Assembly: GCA_049999725.1 (NCBI GenBank)
Contig: JBNGIS010007632.1
Span: 126,267-190,266, forward strand
Source of the DNA: Haplomitrium mnioides
Taxonomy: Eukaryota > Marchantiophyta > Haplomitriopsida > Calobryales
Direction of reading: 5' to 3'
Length of the DNA stretch: 64,000 nt
Shown: positions 44,527-56,030 of the stretch, in pieces
How positions within the stretch are numbered: the stretch's first letter is position 1
How the letters are laid out: every line of letters begins with the position of its first letter
The notes under the pieces: model-generated
What the model was told of the DNA's origin: nothing
Databases searched by the model: none
The model's input: the letters and a program-made list of their open reading frames with translations, nothing else
Made by a program: the position numbers and the translations under genes

Positions 44527-45577
44527 TAATGAAAAATCGACTTGAAAATTTCATTGGAAAAACTGAAAAGTAACTTCGAATCTGGCTCGTCACTTATTTG
44601 GAGAGAGAATATCAACTTTGAATGTTGATTTTTCTTAACAGCGGAATTCCCCTCTTTCTTCCTATCGTTAGAATCGTAGGTAAGAGGAAAAAACGTGGCT
44701 GCTCAATCTTAGCAATAGCAGATTTTGTAGGCATTGATGGAGTCGCGGTACAATCTCCCTTTTTCGAGATAGCACGAAAACCAGTGTCGCAATGGCAGAC
44801 AAAATGCAAACTGATCGATGAACAAAAACGAGGCCTCCCTCCTGCATTCGCGATTAGCAAAAACCGGGGGCCTCCCTGCGTTTGCGCGATGCAGAAAAAG
44901 GGACGCGCCTCCCGTGCATGCGCGATGGCCGAAATCGGCCTTCCTGCATCTGTGCGGGGGGACCTCCCTCTGGCTGCGCGACTAGGAGAAAACGAGGCTC
45001 CTCCCCTTCTCCTTTGCGATTGACAAAACGGCCTCCCTTGTCTGCGCGATTAGCCAGAAACAGGGGCGCCTGTTCTCCTTCTACAGATAAACGACTTAGG
45101 CAAGAAATCGATGGACATGTCCATATGTGTGAAAAATGAGGATGCCTCGAATGGGTCCTCTGTTTGTTTATATACTTGACTCAGCCGCAGCTGCAAACTA
45201 AACAACTATACAAGAGAGGACTGCACATACCAAGTCCAGATGCCCATAAGCACCCACTCAAGATGCCTGTAGGCACCTACTCCAGATGCCTGTAATCTGC
45301 ACCCACTCCAGATGCTTGTCGGTGCCTAATCAAGATTTGTTTGTCCATGCAGACACATGCTGATATTTGCATCTTCAAGAAATAGTCAACTTCCCAGGAA
45401 GCTCCCAGGTGCTGACATGTGGCAGTCCCCTTGACTATAACTAACTATTCTAGCTAGCTAAGGTTAACAATAAATCTATTTACAATAGAACCCCCTTCCC
45501 AGGATTGAACCTTGGGAAGGACTGGACTTGGATCCTGGGAAGGATCCATCCTCCCACTCAAGCAATGGTTCTCAACA
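44527..45577 (-). mobile_element. Solo LTR of copia F family inside copia E
   Basis: Minus-strand LTR of 1051 bp. It begins (minus strand) TGTTGAGAACCATTGCTTGAG at 45577, matching the start of the copia F LTR at 60971, and ends TTTTTCATTA at 44527, matching the F LTR end at 61862. Duplicated host bases are GTGAT (44522-44526) and TTGAT (45578-45582), 4 of 5 identical. A TATATAAAC box is on the minus strand near 45170. The U5 part has GC-rich recurring phrases (GCGATTAGC, GGCCTCCCT). Removing it restores continuity of the integrase reading frame across TFxDDYSRK. Confidence 0.88.
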
Positions 45578-45960
45578 TTGATGATTATTCACGGAAACTG
45601 TGGATATATTTTATGAAACATAAGAGTGAAGTGCTTGATCACTTCAATCATTTTCGAGCTATGGTGGAAAAGGAAAAAGGGCTGTCGGTAAAATGTTTAA
45701 GATCAGATGGAGGTGGGGAGTATTTCTCCACAGAATTCAGTAACTATCTGCAGACAGAAGGTATCAGGAGACAACAGACGTGCAGATATACACCTCAGCA
45801 GAATGGGGTAGCTGAAAGGAAGAACAGGATTGTTGCAGAAGTAGCACGTGCTATGATAAATTAGAAGAATATGCCTCATTCCTATTGGGCAGAGGCAGTA
45901 TCAACAGCGATCTATATAATGAATCGTACTTGTACTGCAGGTGTTCATGGGATGACACCA
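45578..45960 (+). pseudogene. Integrase second part of copia E
   Basis: Continues DDYSRKLWIYFMKHKSEV, then KCLRSDGGGEYFST (second catalytic Asp present) and NGVAERKNRIV (Glu present), stop at 45862, then MPHSYWAEAVSTAIYIMNRT. Ends at GVHGMTPEE, where a deletion fuses it to RT. Confidence 0.85.
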
Positions 45961-47318
45961 GAGGAGAGGCGCGATTGGTGGCCAAAGGTTATGCACAAAC
46001 CCAAGGTATAGATTATGAGGAGACATTCAGTCCTGTGGCCAAGATGGCAACAGTGAGAGTAGTCATTGCATTGGCTGCAGCAAAGCAATGGTCATTACAT
46101 CAAATGGATGCAAAGAATGCATTTCTGCATGGAGAATTGGAAGAAGAGGTCTATATGACACAGCCACAAGGGTTTGTCGATTTGGAGAATCCAAGGCAAG
46201 TATGCAAGCTGAAGAAGGCTTTGTATGGGTTAAAGCAAGCGCATAGAGCATGGTCTACTAAGATAGGAGAATATCTTGTGACAGTGGGGTTCAAGGTTTC
46301 TGATGTAGACTATTCGATGTACATCAGAAGAACAGAGAAAGGTACCATGCTGATACTCATCTATGTGGATGATCTTATAATGACTGGAGATAGCATGCAG
46401 GACATAACAGAGGTGAAGCTGTTACTGCATCAGAAATTTGAGATGAAAGATCTTGGAGAGATAAGATATTTTCTTGGCATTGAGGTCATTAATGAGGAGA
46501 AAGGCATCTGGATGATACAAAGGCAGTATGCTCTGGACATGCTAGCCAAGTATGGGATGACAGGTTGCAAACCAATTGCAACACCTTTGGATCGGAACTC
46601 TACATTGAGTGATCACGAAGGAGAGAAGATTGAAGATCCCACACGATATTGAAAGATGGTAGGGAGTTTGATCTATATAACCATCACAAGACCAGACTTG
46701 AGTTATGCAGTGGGCTTGGTAAGCCAATTCATGCAAAGTCCATGGAAGCCACACCTAGATACAATGCGTCGTATTCTTCAATATGTAAAGTCTACAGTTC
46801 AGTATGGGTTGTTTTATGAGACTCGCAGGGACTGTCAACTTTCTGGATATACAGAAGCAGATTGGGCTGGAAGCTCAAGTGATAGAAGATCCACAAGTGG
46901 GTATGTTTTTTTCTTTTGGTAGCACTGAGATAGCTTGGAGCAGTAAGAAGCAACCAACGGTTGCATTATCAAGCACAAAGGCAGAGTACAGAAGAGCAGC
47001 CATGGCTACTTGTGAAGTGGCATGGTTACTAAAATTGTTACATGATCTTGGAGTGAGTGTGAATCACCCTGTGGATGTTTACTGTGATAACATGAGTAGC
47101 ATTTAGCTAGCAAACAATCTAGTCTTCCATGCACGCTCAAAACATATTGAGGTGCACTATCATTTTCTCATAGAGAAGGTGTTAGCCAGGATGGTGGATC
47201 TGAAGTATATCAGCACTGAGGATCAGGTGGCTGATATTTTTACAAAATCATTGGGGGCAGAAAAGTTACAGAAGTTGAGAGGACAACTTGGTGTACATGC
47301 GTTGAGCTCGAGGGGGAG
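45961..47318 (+). pseudogene. RT and RNase H of copia E
   Basis: RT: ARLVAKGYAQTQGIDYEETF, MDAKNAFLHGELEEEVYM, the LKKALYGLKQA motif and the active-site LIYVDDLIMTG. RNase H: DWAGSSSDRRSTSGYVFF, a frameshift near 46915, KKQPTVALSSTKAEY, DVYCDNMSSI then a stop, HIEVHYHFLIEKV and the C-terminal VADIFTKSLGAEKLQKLR. RT catalytic YVDD is intact; stops at 46650 and 47104. Confidence 0.9.
47311..47318 (+). promoter_or_regulatory. Polypurine tract of copia E
   Basis: AGGGGGAG immediately before the 3' LTR; primes plus-strand DNA synthesis in LTR elements. Confidence 0.85.
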
Positions 47319-47665
47319 TGTTGAGATTTCGAGCTCTGTTAAGTTACCTAGTGAATTTAAACCAGGATAGTCTAGATTCATATAGGACAAAATACCATTT
47401 TGTCCTATCCTCATTTTTGTTTTATCTTATTTTGTCTTCTAGTGTTGACTTCTATTTTGTCTTGTAGTGCCAGCCCTAATTCGTTGGGCCTAGTTTTTTG
47501 TGTATATAAGGGAGAGAGGGGGCTATTGCCCTTCATTCTGTGCTTCCCTATTGTTGTTGAGGATCTCTCCTGCTCCTCCCCGCTATATGCTTGATGCAGG
47601 TGTAATAGAGTGGTGCTAGCACTGTTATATTGGCTCCAGATTGCTCTCTCTTTGATTTCTTCACA
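47319..47665 (+). repeat. 3' LTR of copia E
   Basis: 347 bp, TGTTGAGATTTC to TTTCTTCACA; same length as the 5' LTR. Confidence 0.93.
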
Positions 47666-47670
47666 GGGAG

Positions 47671-48815
47671 ATTGTTGAAAGTTGAAACCAATTGGAGTAG
47701 AAGATACCCCTGCTAGCTATAGAAGGTGCACCAGCTCCAGTGGAGCAGAACTTCCCAGTTGGTTGCATCAATTGAAGATCAGGTTGGTTCCCTAATTGCT
47801 ACAAACTAGCCCGTGAAGCAGTGTCTCCTTGGGAAGGGAGTGACCATTAGGCAAGGCGGAAAGGGTGAGTGGGTGACCAGTGGTGGTGATTTCCACCTCC
47901 CTAGCCAGGAGTAAGAATTGAAGTCCTCGGAACAACTGAGGTAAAATCTATCTAGTGTTGGGTGGGTGCATTTGATTGGAAGTATAGAGGGCTGCGAGAG
48001 ATTAGAAGGGATAGAATAGGCCAGCATCTATAGTCGGACAGTGAACGAGACCAGAGATTCATTGGAGGCAAAGGAAGAATTCTAACAACTCAAGGAAATT
48101 TTGAAGAAGTGTTCTCTGGTTGCAGACATCAACACCACAAAGTAAGTACCACAAAATAAGTATCTGTTCTGATTGTAGTAGCATTTGTGATATCGCAGCC
48201 ACTTGGGTGGTTTGTAAAACCTTGTCCATTGAGGGTGAGAAAATATGCAATAAAGTGGCATTCTGCCCAACCAACAATCAATGAGTAGCTGAGTAGTGGC
48301 AAAGTGAGTTTGGCACAAAATTGACCCCTCCCATAGCAAGCAATCCCCACCTTGAGCAAATTTTTCATGGAAGAGGGGCACTTGGGCTAGCCCAGACGAC
48401 AACATTATATTTTTGCACCTCTGAGTGACCGCTTATCAACCACTAGCTGCTCCACACACCTTTGTTGTTTCTATTGCCGATTGAGAGTCCCCAAGGAGTA
48501 CTCAGCCATTAAGAAACAGGTTGGCAGAGATAAGACAATAACAATATGTGGAAAAACCATAAAGCACTGCATTGCTCTTCTTCTCAGTCCCCACTTTGAG
48601 CTTTCACCTCCATGAGACCTCTTATGGGGGTAAAGACACCTTCATCATCATTTCTGAGCATCTTCTTGGCTCACCCCTCAACATGCACACTCACTACATT
48701 TGGAAGCTTACTCTTCACCTTGCTATTCAATGGGTTGCATGGTAGAATCCAAGGTTAGTAGCTAAGTTCTTTGTTGATAGGGATTGAGATCCCTCCTCTT
48801 GGGAATCTTGTTCAA
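47671..48815 (+). repeat. Duplicated block, copy 2 (end)
   Basis: Aligns with 34869-36000, up to GGGAATCTTGTTC. Non-coding as far as I can see; the frames present are not conserved between copies. Confidence 0.65.
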
Positions 48816-49567
48816 TCTGCTGCTGGTGCAGCTGCTCCTTGTACACATGCAAGATGGTCTTCACGACCTGCTCGATTCTTCTCCTGGTCTTCATTGACGC
48901 CCATAGTTTGAGCAAGTGAGCACCCATTGTTTTCCAGCTCGTAGCTGGTATTGTATTTAGCATATATGTGCAACCTAAGGAGAGGAAAGCTCTCTCAAAA
49001 TTCCATAGATTGTGAGTCCTTCGATCCCCATTCAAATCTTTCTAATATTTCTTGCACATCATCGCTCAGGAGAAGTAAACGCAAATTGCATTTACATCTG
49101 CAGGGAAATTCTGCTATAGTGAAGAAGAAAAAGGAGGTGCTCGATTTCTGCTCGTTTTTTGTTATTGCGTTTGCTCATCAGAAGGCGCCTGTTTTCCTGC
49201 TGTCGTGTTTGCTCATCAGGAGTCACTCGCTTCCTGCCATCGGGTTTATTCATCATAAGGTGCCCCACCTGAGCCCGCCAGACAATCGCGCATACACCGA
49301 AGGGTGTCCCGTTTTCTGCATCGCGCAAAAGCGGGGGAGCCCTGCCCCATTTTGCAGGAATCACGCAAAAACGAGTGGAGCCCGTTTTTTGCTAATCGCT
49401 GCACAAAGGGAGACACCCATTTTTGGTTCATCTCCCTATTTGTGAATCGCTGCTGAAGACTAGCTTTGAAGGAAAACGAGTTGTGTCTTCTTCAAACAAG
49501 TGCATATTCAGATTCGAAATTACATTTCAGACATTCCAGTGACAAATTTTGAAGTCGATTTTCATTA
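48816..49567 (+). mobile_element. Partial LTR of the copia F family
   Basis: The right two-thirds (about 48955-49567) resemble the copia F LTR: TTTAGCATATATGTG near the TATA position, TCAGGAGAAG, the GC-rich recurring phrases (CATCGGGTTTATTCATC, GCGCAAAAGCGGGG), and the end TTTTGAAGTCGATTTTCATTA. The left part 48816-48954 is unassigned. It separates copy 2 from copy 3 of the duplicated block. Confidence 0.6.
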
Positions 49568-50865
49568 CATAATTCCTCTTTTAATAGAGTGCTTGCACCT
49601 AATGATTATCTTATTTCTCTAAACTCACAATTCACTCAATGAAAAAAGAAAAAATCAGATGGCTGCAGAAATCATGTTTTGGCCACAGAAATCATGGTGT
49701 CTATCTAGCAAATAGTTTGATTTTGTTTCTAAATTCACAGATCACACATTCAACAGGTGAAAAACTTGAACGCTGCAGAAATCATGTTTTGGTTAGAGAA
49801 ACCATGGTGCTGATCTAGCAAATACTTCAAAGTCTTAACAGCCTGAGAGTTTCTCTTGACACAGAGGGACCTCAAGGGACGATTTGGCCAGGCTAAGCTG
49901 TCATACACACCAGACTAGATAATCAGGGAGAACACCACAGCTGGAGCAAGGATTCATAAGAAGCCAATGCATCAAAATTATCTCAGTAGAGAAGACAGAC
50001 AAAATTGATGAAAGGCCAGTGATCACCATATCAGAGCAGAGAGTTCAAGAGTTCTGAAACTTAGGCAGAAAGAGAAAAGTATAACCATGGATTGGATTTA
50101 GAAGGAGCAAATTAAAAATAAGAACAGGGCTCAGGCCTCCCAAGTCTGATATAAAGGTCACAAGTGGGAGGAAAACTCACTACTCACTGCAGACTATTAA
50201 TCTATGGGAGTAAAACTGAGAATCTGATGCAACACGGCAAGCAGAAGGGCAAAGCACTGTAGACAAACCCTAAACATCAGCCATCAGTGTTAGTGGAGCT
50301 GGGGACCTGATTCCTAAGCCACAAGTGCAAGGGCAAGAAGCACTGGAGAAGACCCAGAAACCAGCCATCGCACAACACCCTGGCAAACAAGGCTAAAGAC
50401 TGGCCACTAGTGTGAGTAGAACTGCAGCGGATGGAGACTTCCCTCTCTTCCAGGCTATGATACTGGGTGCTGCTGCAAAGAAAAGATGGAGCACAAGCAA
50501 AGGAAAATGTTGTGAAGCAATTTTGGAGGCACAAGCAAAGGGAGATGCTACCTACAAGTGAGTCTTGTGGAGGTTTAATCAAATATTTCTCAGAGATATC
50601 TCCGAATGTTCAAAAAAAAGAGAAAAATAGTCATGTGCTACCTGCTGTTAGATAAGAATCACACTCACAAGATAGAATGTGATAAACTATTCATAGCGCA
50701 GGTACTCTCAAAGGTCACACACATAAAAATGTAATAATTTATTAGTGTCAAAAGCTGACTTTATGTTCTAAGTATTACTTGTGATTTATGTAGATATTTA
50801 TGACCTCAACAAACAGTGGATAGTGTAGTTGAATTAAATACATAGGTTGAAACAGGAAGCGTGTA
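49568..50865 (+). repeat. Duplicated block, copy 3 (start)
   Basis: Aligns with 38692-39832 and, from 50505, with 2531-2876. Non-coding apart from an unrecognised short conserved frame near 50560-50735. Confidence 0.65.
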
Positions 50866-51981
50866 TCAAAGAAGCCGTAGATGATAATTATTATCAGTAA
50901 ACTTGCAACAACAAGTGTCAAAAACAAGTAGTCTATTACTACCACTTGCATGATAAAATATTACTATAAGGTCCTTTACACCCTTGTAGTCCAGTAAGAA
51001 AAAAGGGTCATGCCAGCTCTGAAAATCATATGACAGAGTAGTCTCCAGAACTTCTTCTTCCATTTTTGTACTTGGAAAACTTTAAGATTTCCAAATACAC
51101 AAAGTTTGTGGTTTATCTAGTCCATCCAAGCCTGGTCCACTTGAGTATATAGCTACTAGATACAAAAAGTTGCCATCTGAAACAAGGTGTTGATCATTCA
51201 TATATTCTCTCAATTGTGGTACCCTACAAAAATAGCCAAGGTAGTTGGGCACATCATAAGCAAAAATCCCCCTTAAATATTCTCCTTGGTGGTCACATGG
51301 TATATACAATATCGTTTGCTTCTCTATTGAGCGGCCAGTGTACATTAGCTCCCAAGAAGAAGGATTGGTTGGCTTGAAAGGCATGACTAGAGAAAGAATC
51401 CAACTTTGAATTTCAAAGTTATAAACATGAAGTTTCATGACGTTTCCATGGAAATCAATTCGTCGATCTAGATTTCCAAATGGTTGTACAACCATGATGC
51501 TATAGCTACTTGTAACACTGTTGTGGCACAAAATTGGATTCATTTCCCAGCAGTCAACTTCAGGGTTCATTTCAAAATGGATTTTCATTGAAGCACCAGT
51601 GACAACGTTCCAGAAGAAGAGTAGCATACCCCGGTAGTGATGACAGCAAAAAAGTACCCCACATACCGCCAATGAAACCATTTCAAAATTGTTGCTATCC
51701 CAATCTTGGTCCATATAGCTCTTGGGCAAGTGCACTGACTCATAGGTTGATAGCGAAGTCCCATAAAACACAAACAGGTGACCATATCCTTCAGCTTCCC
51801 ATGATTGTTTGGAAAAAAATTTCCATGAAAGAATCTTTGCAGGAATAATGAATCCTGAAAAGCACTTGATATAAAAACTCTGAAAATGCTTTGAATCCAA
51901 AACATGCTTCCAAGCTTTACATACTTCTTTTGCCCTCAACATACTTTTAGTTGGCAATTTGCATGTGAAAGTTTGGCTCAA
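50866..51981 (-). pseudogene. F-box protein pseudogene, copy 3
   Basis: One frame of about 300 codons (51082-51981), then an in-frame stop where copy 1 has Gln (IWKS-stop), then another 66 codons to 50866 (SWHDPFFLLDYKGVKDL, GSNRLLVFDTCCCKF). A deletion fuses residue ~18 of the F-box (LPTKSMLRAKEVCKAWKHVL kept) to unrelated upstream sequence, so the true start and first F-box residues are gone. The body is otherwise open where copy 1 has stops (DQDWDSNNFEMVSLAVCG). Together the copies show an ancestral gene of about 380 residues. Confidence 0.75.
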
Positions 51982-52412
51982 GATTCTTCATAATCCCATA
52001 TTCAAAGGATTTTGGTTGGAAGTGACTTCCCCACTAGGTTTTTTCGGTGGACCACAAATTGACTTAAAGTAACCTTTTTTAAGGAGCCAATTGGTACCAG
52101 TTTCCCTCTTCTCTAGGTTATCAAGAGACCACCAATTGATGTAAATCACTTTTGTAGAGTAGCCATTGGCATTAACTTCATCACTAGGTTCCCAATAGAC
52201 AATGGAGTGGCTGCTGGCGTTAACTTCCTCTCTAGGTTTCTAACAAACAACTTATTGACTAAAAGTGACTTGTAAAGAGCTCTTTTGTTAGATAAGTAGC
52301 TCCACACTTCCTACTCTAGACGAAAATTTTTGCCCCATAGAAATTATCAGCATACAAGGTTTTGAACATACCACAACTTGATTGAGGACCACTTCTTTGG
52401 ACACATTAAGGG

Positions 52413-52643
52413 TTCAGAACTTGCTGGAGCTGCACTTATTCAGGGTTCAGAGCTTGCTAGAGCTGCTCACAAATAGGGTTCAGAACTTGCTGGAGCTATA
52501 CACATTTAGGCTTCAGACCTTGCTAGAGCTGCACATATTTAGGGTAAGGAACTTGCTGGAGCTGCAAACATTTAGGGCTCAGAACTTGGTAGAGCTGCAC
52601 ATATTTAGGGCTACAAATTCTCTGAAGCTGCACACATTTTAAG
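52413..52643. repeat. 33-bp minisatellite, 7 units (copy 3)
   Basis: Seven 33-bp units homologous to 4708-4971, TTCAGAACTTGCTGGAGCTG type with TTTAGGG-like ends; one unit fewer than copy 1. Confidence 0.93.
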
Positions 52644-53047
52644 TTCAGTTGATTCAAACAAGCATTTGTGAGTATACAAGAAGAAAGTGCAGTTCTACTT
52701 CCACCCAAAATGGAAAGTCTCTTGGTACCTTTTTTGTTGCATTTCTGAGAGATAGCCAGTTTATAGTTTCCTGACTTGCATAATTCCTTTCTGTTCTCTT
52801 TTTTGTCTTTTTTGTTTCATGCCCATGACAATTACTTTTTGCTTCTTTTGATTTCATGGAATCTGTTGACCAAGGTAAAGTAAAGTAGTGGAATCTATTG
52901 CCTTGCGTTCGGCTTCTTCCCACTTGCCTGTGCAATTGTCACTCTTCCTTTGGATTTCTTCCCACTTGCTTGTGCAATTGTCACTCTTCCTTTGGATTCA
53001 GTCTTTCTGTTGCTACTTAACTTTTTGTCTCTCCTGAAAACGTTGTT

Positions 53048-53392
53048 TCACCATAAATAGTCATTTGAAGGAGGGTGAGGTCCAGGTTGTGGATAGTCTT
53101 CAGTATCCACACCAACATGGCTTTCAATAGTAGGGGAATAGTCTTCTTGAAGAACAGGAGGTCCAAAGGGAGGATAAACATCTGAGTGAGGGTGAGGTCC
53201 AGGCTGAGGATAGTCTTCAGTATCCACACCAGCATCACTTCCAGAAGTTGAACCTGCACGGATTAGTTTTCCTGCCATTTTCTCCTCCAATATGCTACTT
53301 GATGACTCTTGAGATTCCATGGAGAACAGAATATGCTTGCTGTCTGCAACACACAAAAGTATAAGCAAATCAGGTCCTAATTGTAATAACAC
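53048..53392 (-). CDS. Small secreted-peptide-like gene with DYPQPGPHP repeats
   Basis: 114-codon minus-strand frame ending in TGA at 53048. An AG acceptor (TGTGTTGCAG) at about 53346 suggests the last exon starts there: SKHILFSMESQESSSSILEE, then two copies of GVDTEDYPQPGPHP, separated by DVYPPFGPPVLQEDYSP, and the C-terminus PPSNDYLW. The acidic-Asp-Tyr context fits tyrosine sulfation, and DYxxPGxHPP resembles RGF/GLV/CLEL root growth peptides, which are also released from the precursor C-terminus. A hydrophobic stretch upstream (VLVPFLFLVVAIEICCWAG, minus strand near 53440-53510) could be the signal peptide, but needs a frameshift or an unusually short intron to join. Expression and function unproven. 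Confidence 0.45.
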   Translation of the reverse strand: MLLQLGPDLLILLCVADSKHILFSMESQESSSSILEEKMAGKLIRAGSTSGSDAGVDTEDYPQPGPHPHSDVYPPFGPPVLQEDYSPTIESHVGVDTEDYPQPGPHPPSNDYLW

Positions 53393-53957
53393 TATAAAAC
53401 CTCAAGAGATCAAGTGGGCAAGTGTTCTCCATAACTCCTGCCCAACAACAGATCTCAATAGCCACCACTAGAAATAAAAATGGCACCAAGACAAATGTGC
53501 AAATTCCTCATGAAGTTTTAAATGTATGTAATATCAAAAGGCTATGCTTAACTAGCATCCATGTTCTTGTCATTTAAACAAAGTCAACAAACTTCCACAA
53601 AACAGAAAGTAGCATTAAACTAGAAATGTCTTGCAACTGATTGTAAACTATGTCAAACAATTACTCACATTCGCTTGATGATTTGAACAGAGTAAGTTTT
53701 CTGGATCCTCCAAGTGCTATAGTTGGACAAACATTTGTTGCTTTCTAGAAACGGACTGCACCTCACCTCTAGCTCACTGCCTTCAGATCATTGGGATCTC
53801 TAAGCAAGTGGAGATTTCCTACCCATGCTGGTGTCGCATCAACTTTCTTCCCGACAATGTGTTTTCTCTCCTCCTCCTCCCTGTGTACATGCCTCTGTAG
53901 TTGCTGCCTCTGCAACCCTTGAGTTGAAAGTCATGACAACGTGCAATTTATGAGCAG

Positions 53958-54812
53958 GGTGTCGAACAGGTTCTGGTGAAACTTGGCAATCATGGGTCTA
54001 TCCTTATTAATAAGGACAACCCCCACAGTGCAATCAGCCATTAGGGCTCCAATTGTGGTGGATTCAACTGGTGCTGGAGACACCTTTACTGCAGCGTATA
54101 CAGTGGATTTCATAGAAGAAATTTCTTCACCGGATGCTCTAAGATTTGCAGGTGTCTAATCTCTTCCTAAATGGCGTTTAAAACACATTGTGAAATTTAT
54201 TTCTCTCGATGAGATTGTTTATGTCTGTTGTATGGCATCAGATGTAGCAAGAAATGCACAAGAATGATACCAGCAAACCCAAAACCAAATTGTGTGGCGG
54301 GTTAAAGGATAGGCCAGTGTTTTACTTTATCTTGGAAACATGCCTGTGAGAACTTGAGGTGATGTCAAGATGTTGAGGAACTTCCAAGCTATTAATATTT
54401 GTGTGCCTCTCATCAACTGAGTAATGTTCTTGTTTGGCATTGGGCCAGCAAATGTAGGATCCTAGGCTGTTTTCAGGGTGCATCTCTACGTTTTGAATCC
54501 AGGGGATCTGAACCCCCTGTCTTTCACCAGGATGTGGTTGCTGCAGCTTTGTTAGAATTGTCATTCACCTTTCAAGTCATTCCAAAGAAAAAAGAGCAGC
54601 CAACTACCTAAACTGGATGGTCGGAGTCTTTTACTTTTCTTGATTTCTTTACTTTTTGGGTTGTCATTGAGTTGTCACACATTATTCAGTAGCTCTAATA
54701 ATAACTCTGAATTGCAGCTGTTGCAGCATCACTGTGTGTAGGAGAAAAGGGTGCTATCCCAAGTATGCCAGACAAGAAGTTAGTCATGAAGTTACTCCAT
54801 GAGAACCTGTAG
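53958..54812 (+). pseudogene. Ribokinase 3' fragment, copy 3a
   Basis: Exon 53958-54151 (GVEQVLVKLGNHGSILINKD, frameshift, VVDSTGAGDTFTAAYTVDF) and exon 54718-54812 (AASLCV.EKGAIPSMPDKKL, TAG). GT donor at 54152 and AG acceptor at 54717 bound a 566-bp intron, the same length as in copy 1. The frameshift at the same place as copy 1 shows that the gene was already dead before duplication. Confidence 0.75.
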
Positions 54813-56025
54813 TGCCCCTCTCCCCGGCACTAACCCCATGAAGAGCTAATTACGAGGAAAGAGGAGTGACAGGGACAGGGTGTAACATAATCTTTTATAA
54901 GACAGCCCCGGACCCAGATTTATCTTTTCTATGCACTGCTGGAATCCTTTCTACGCACTACTGGCTGTGCGTTGCCTAGCAGCACGCTCACGCCAAGTCA
55001 ACCCCCAAGACCCACAGCCACTTTCTCTCTTCTAGCACAACCCCAAGCCGGAACCAGAACCCACTCATATCTGTCATTCTAGCAGCCAACTATTCTTGCT
55101 AGGCATCGGCTTTCCAACCTTTGTACTTACACAATTTCAAAGGGAAAAATGTATATACTGGACCGTGCCCACTAGCTCAATGCAACTCCTGCACAGAAAA
55201 TATACAAGGGCCGGCTACTCCAGCACCCTTGCTGCCCTCACTGCACTCTTGAACTTCCCTACAATGCCCCTACTACTTATTCACAACTATACATTAAAGA
55301 CTATAAACATATATGTACACTATATACTCCACAGAAGTACAGAGCGCTATGAGCTAGCAACTCCATACACCAGGTTAGTCTCCCGTGCGCTGCTACACAC
55401 GTTAGCCCGCCCACTCACACATGCGCCACCCACGTTAGCCCGCCCACTCACACATGCGCCACCGGCTAGTTTATACCCTCCATGGTAGAGGAGCTTGGAT
55501 TCATTCCACAAGCTCAGAAGAGGTTTGATTAACTTCTACCTATGGAAGACAGTCCTACCGACTGCTAGCACACACTCCACCCGAGACCTCGAGTGGGTCT
55601 TCTCGGCAATGCGCGGACACTCACGCAGCCACCCCTTGTCTTTGGTCCCCCTTGAGCTGTAAACCAGCAACACCCTCCGAGTGCTACTTCGGCCCCTCTT
55701 GAGCTGTCAGCCAGCAACAGCCCTCGATTGCTACTGGGGCTAAATCCCCTGGTGAACACGAACTGAGAGGACCCTAGATCTGTCCTGGCTGCCTCTCATG
55801 CCTCCCAGCCAAAAGAACTCTCTTCTCCTTCGAGTATCAATCCACCTCTTAACATTGGTGCACCTTGGGAGTGAGTTCACTTGGATTGCCCAAGCCTCTA
55901 GAGCCTCCCGCCCAGCAATTCTCAGCGCCCTCCAGTTCACCTCCACTCTGGTTGGCCCCCTAGTGCAAGTTCACTCGCTTCAATTGAAGTGTCACCAGAA
56001 TGTGTCCTTTCCTCGCCGTTCCCCC
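54813..56025 (-). repeat. Gypsy LTR-like fragment, module copy 3a
   Basis: Same join to the ribokinase stop as at 8119. It has an extra ~170-bp segment (about 55100-55260) absent from copy 1 but present in the next module, and an internal repeat CACGTTAGCCCGCCCACTCA twice at 55398-55450. Confidence 0.65.
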
Positions 56026-56030
56026 TGAGT

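Larger units (their letters stand above)
42129..47665 (+). mobile_element. Ty1/copia element E, TSD GGGAG
   Basis: Complete-ended copia with perfect 5-bp duplication GGGAG (42124-42128 and 47666-47670) and two 347-bp LTRs. It has an initiator-tRNA-Met primer site, gag, protease, integrase, RT, RNase H and a polypurine tract. A minus-strand solo LTR (44527-45577) splits the integrase, and about 0.6-0.7 kb between integrase and RT is deleted near 45960. Stops in gag and pol. Homologous uninterrupted site at 34866. By hand count the LTRs differ at about 20 of 347 positions (~6%). Confidence 0.93.
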
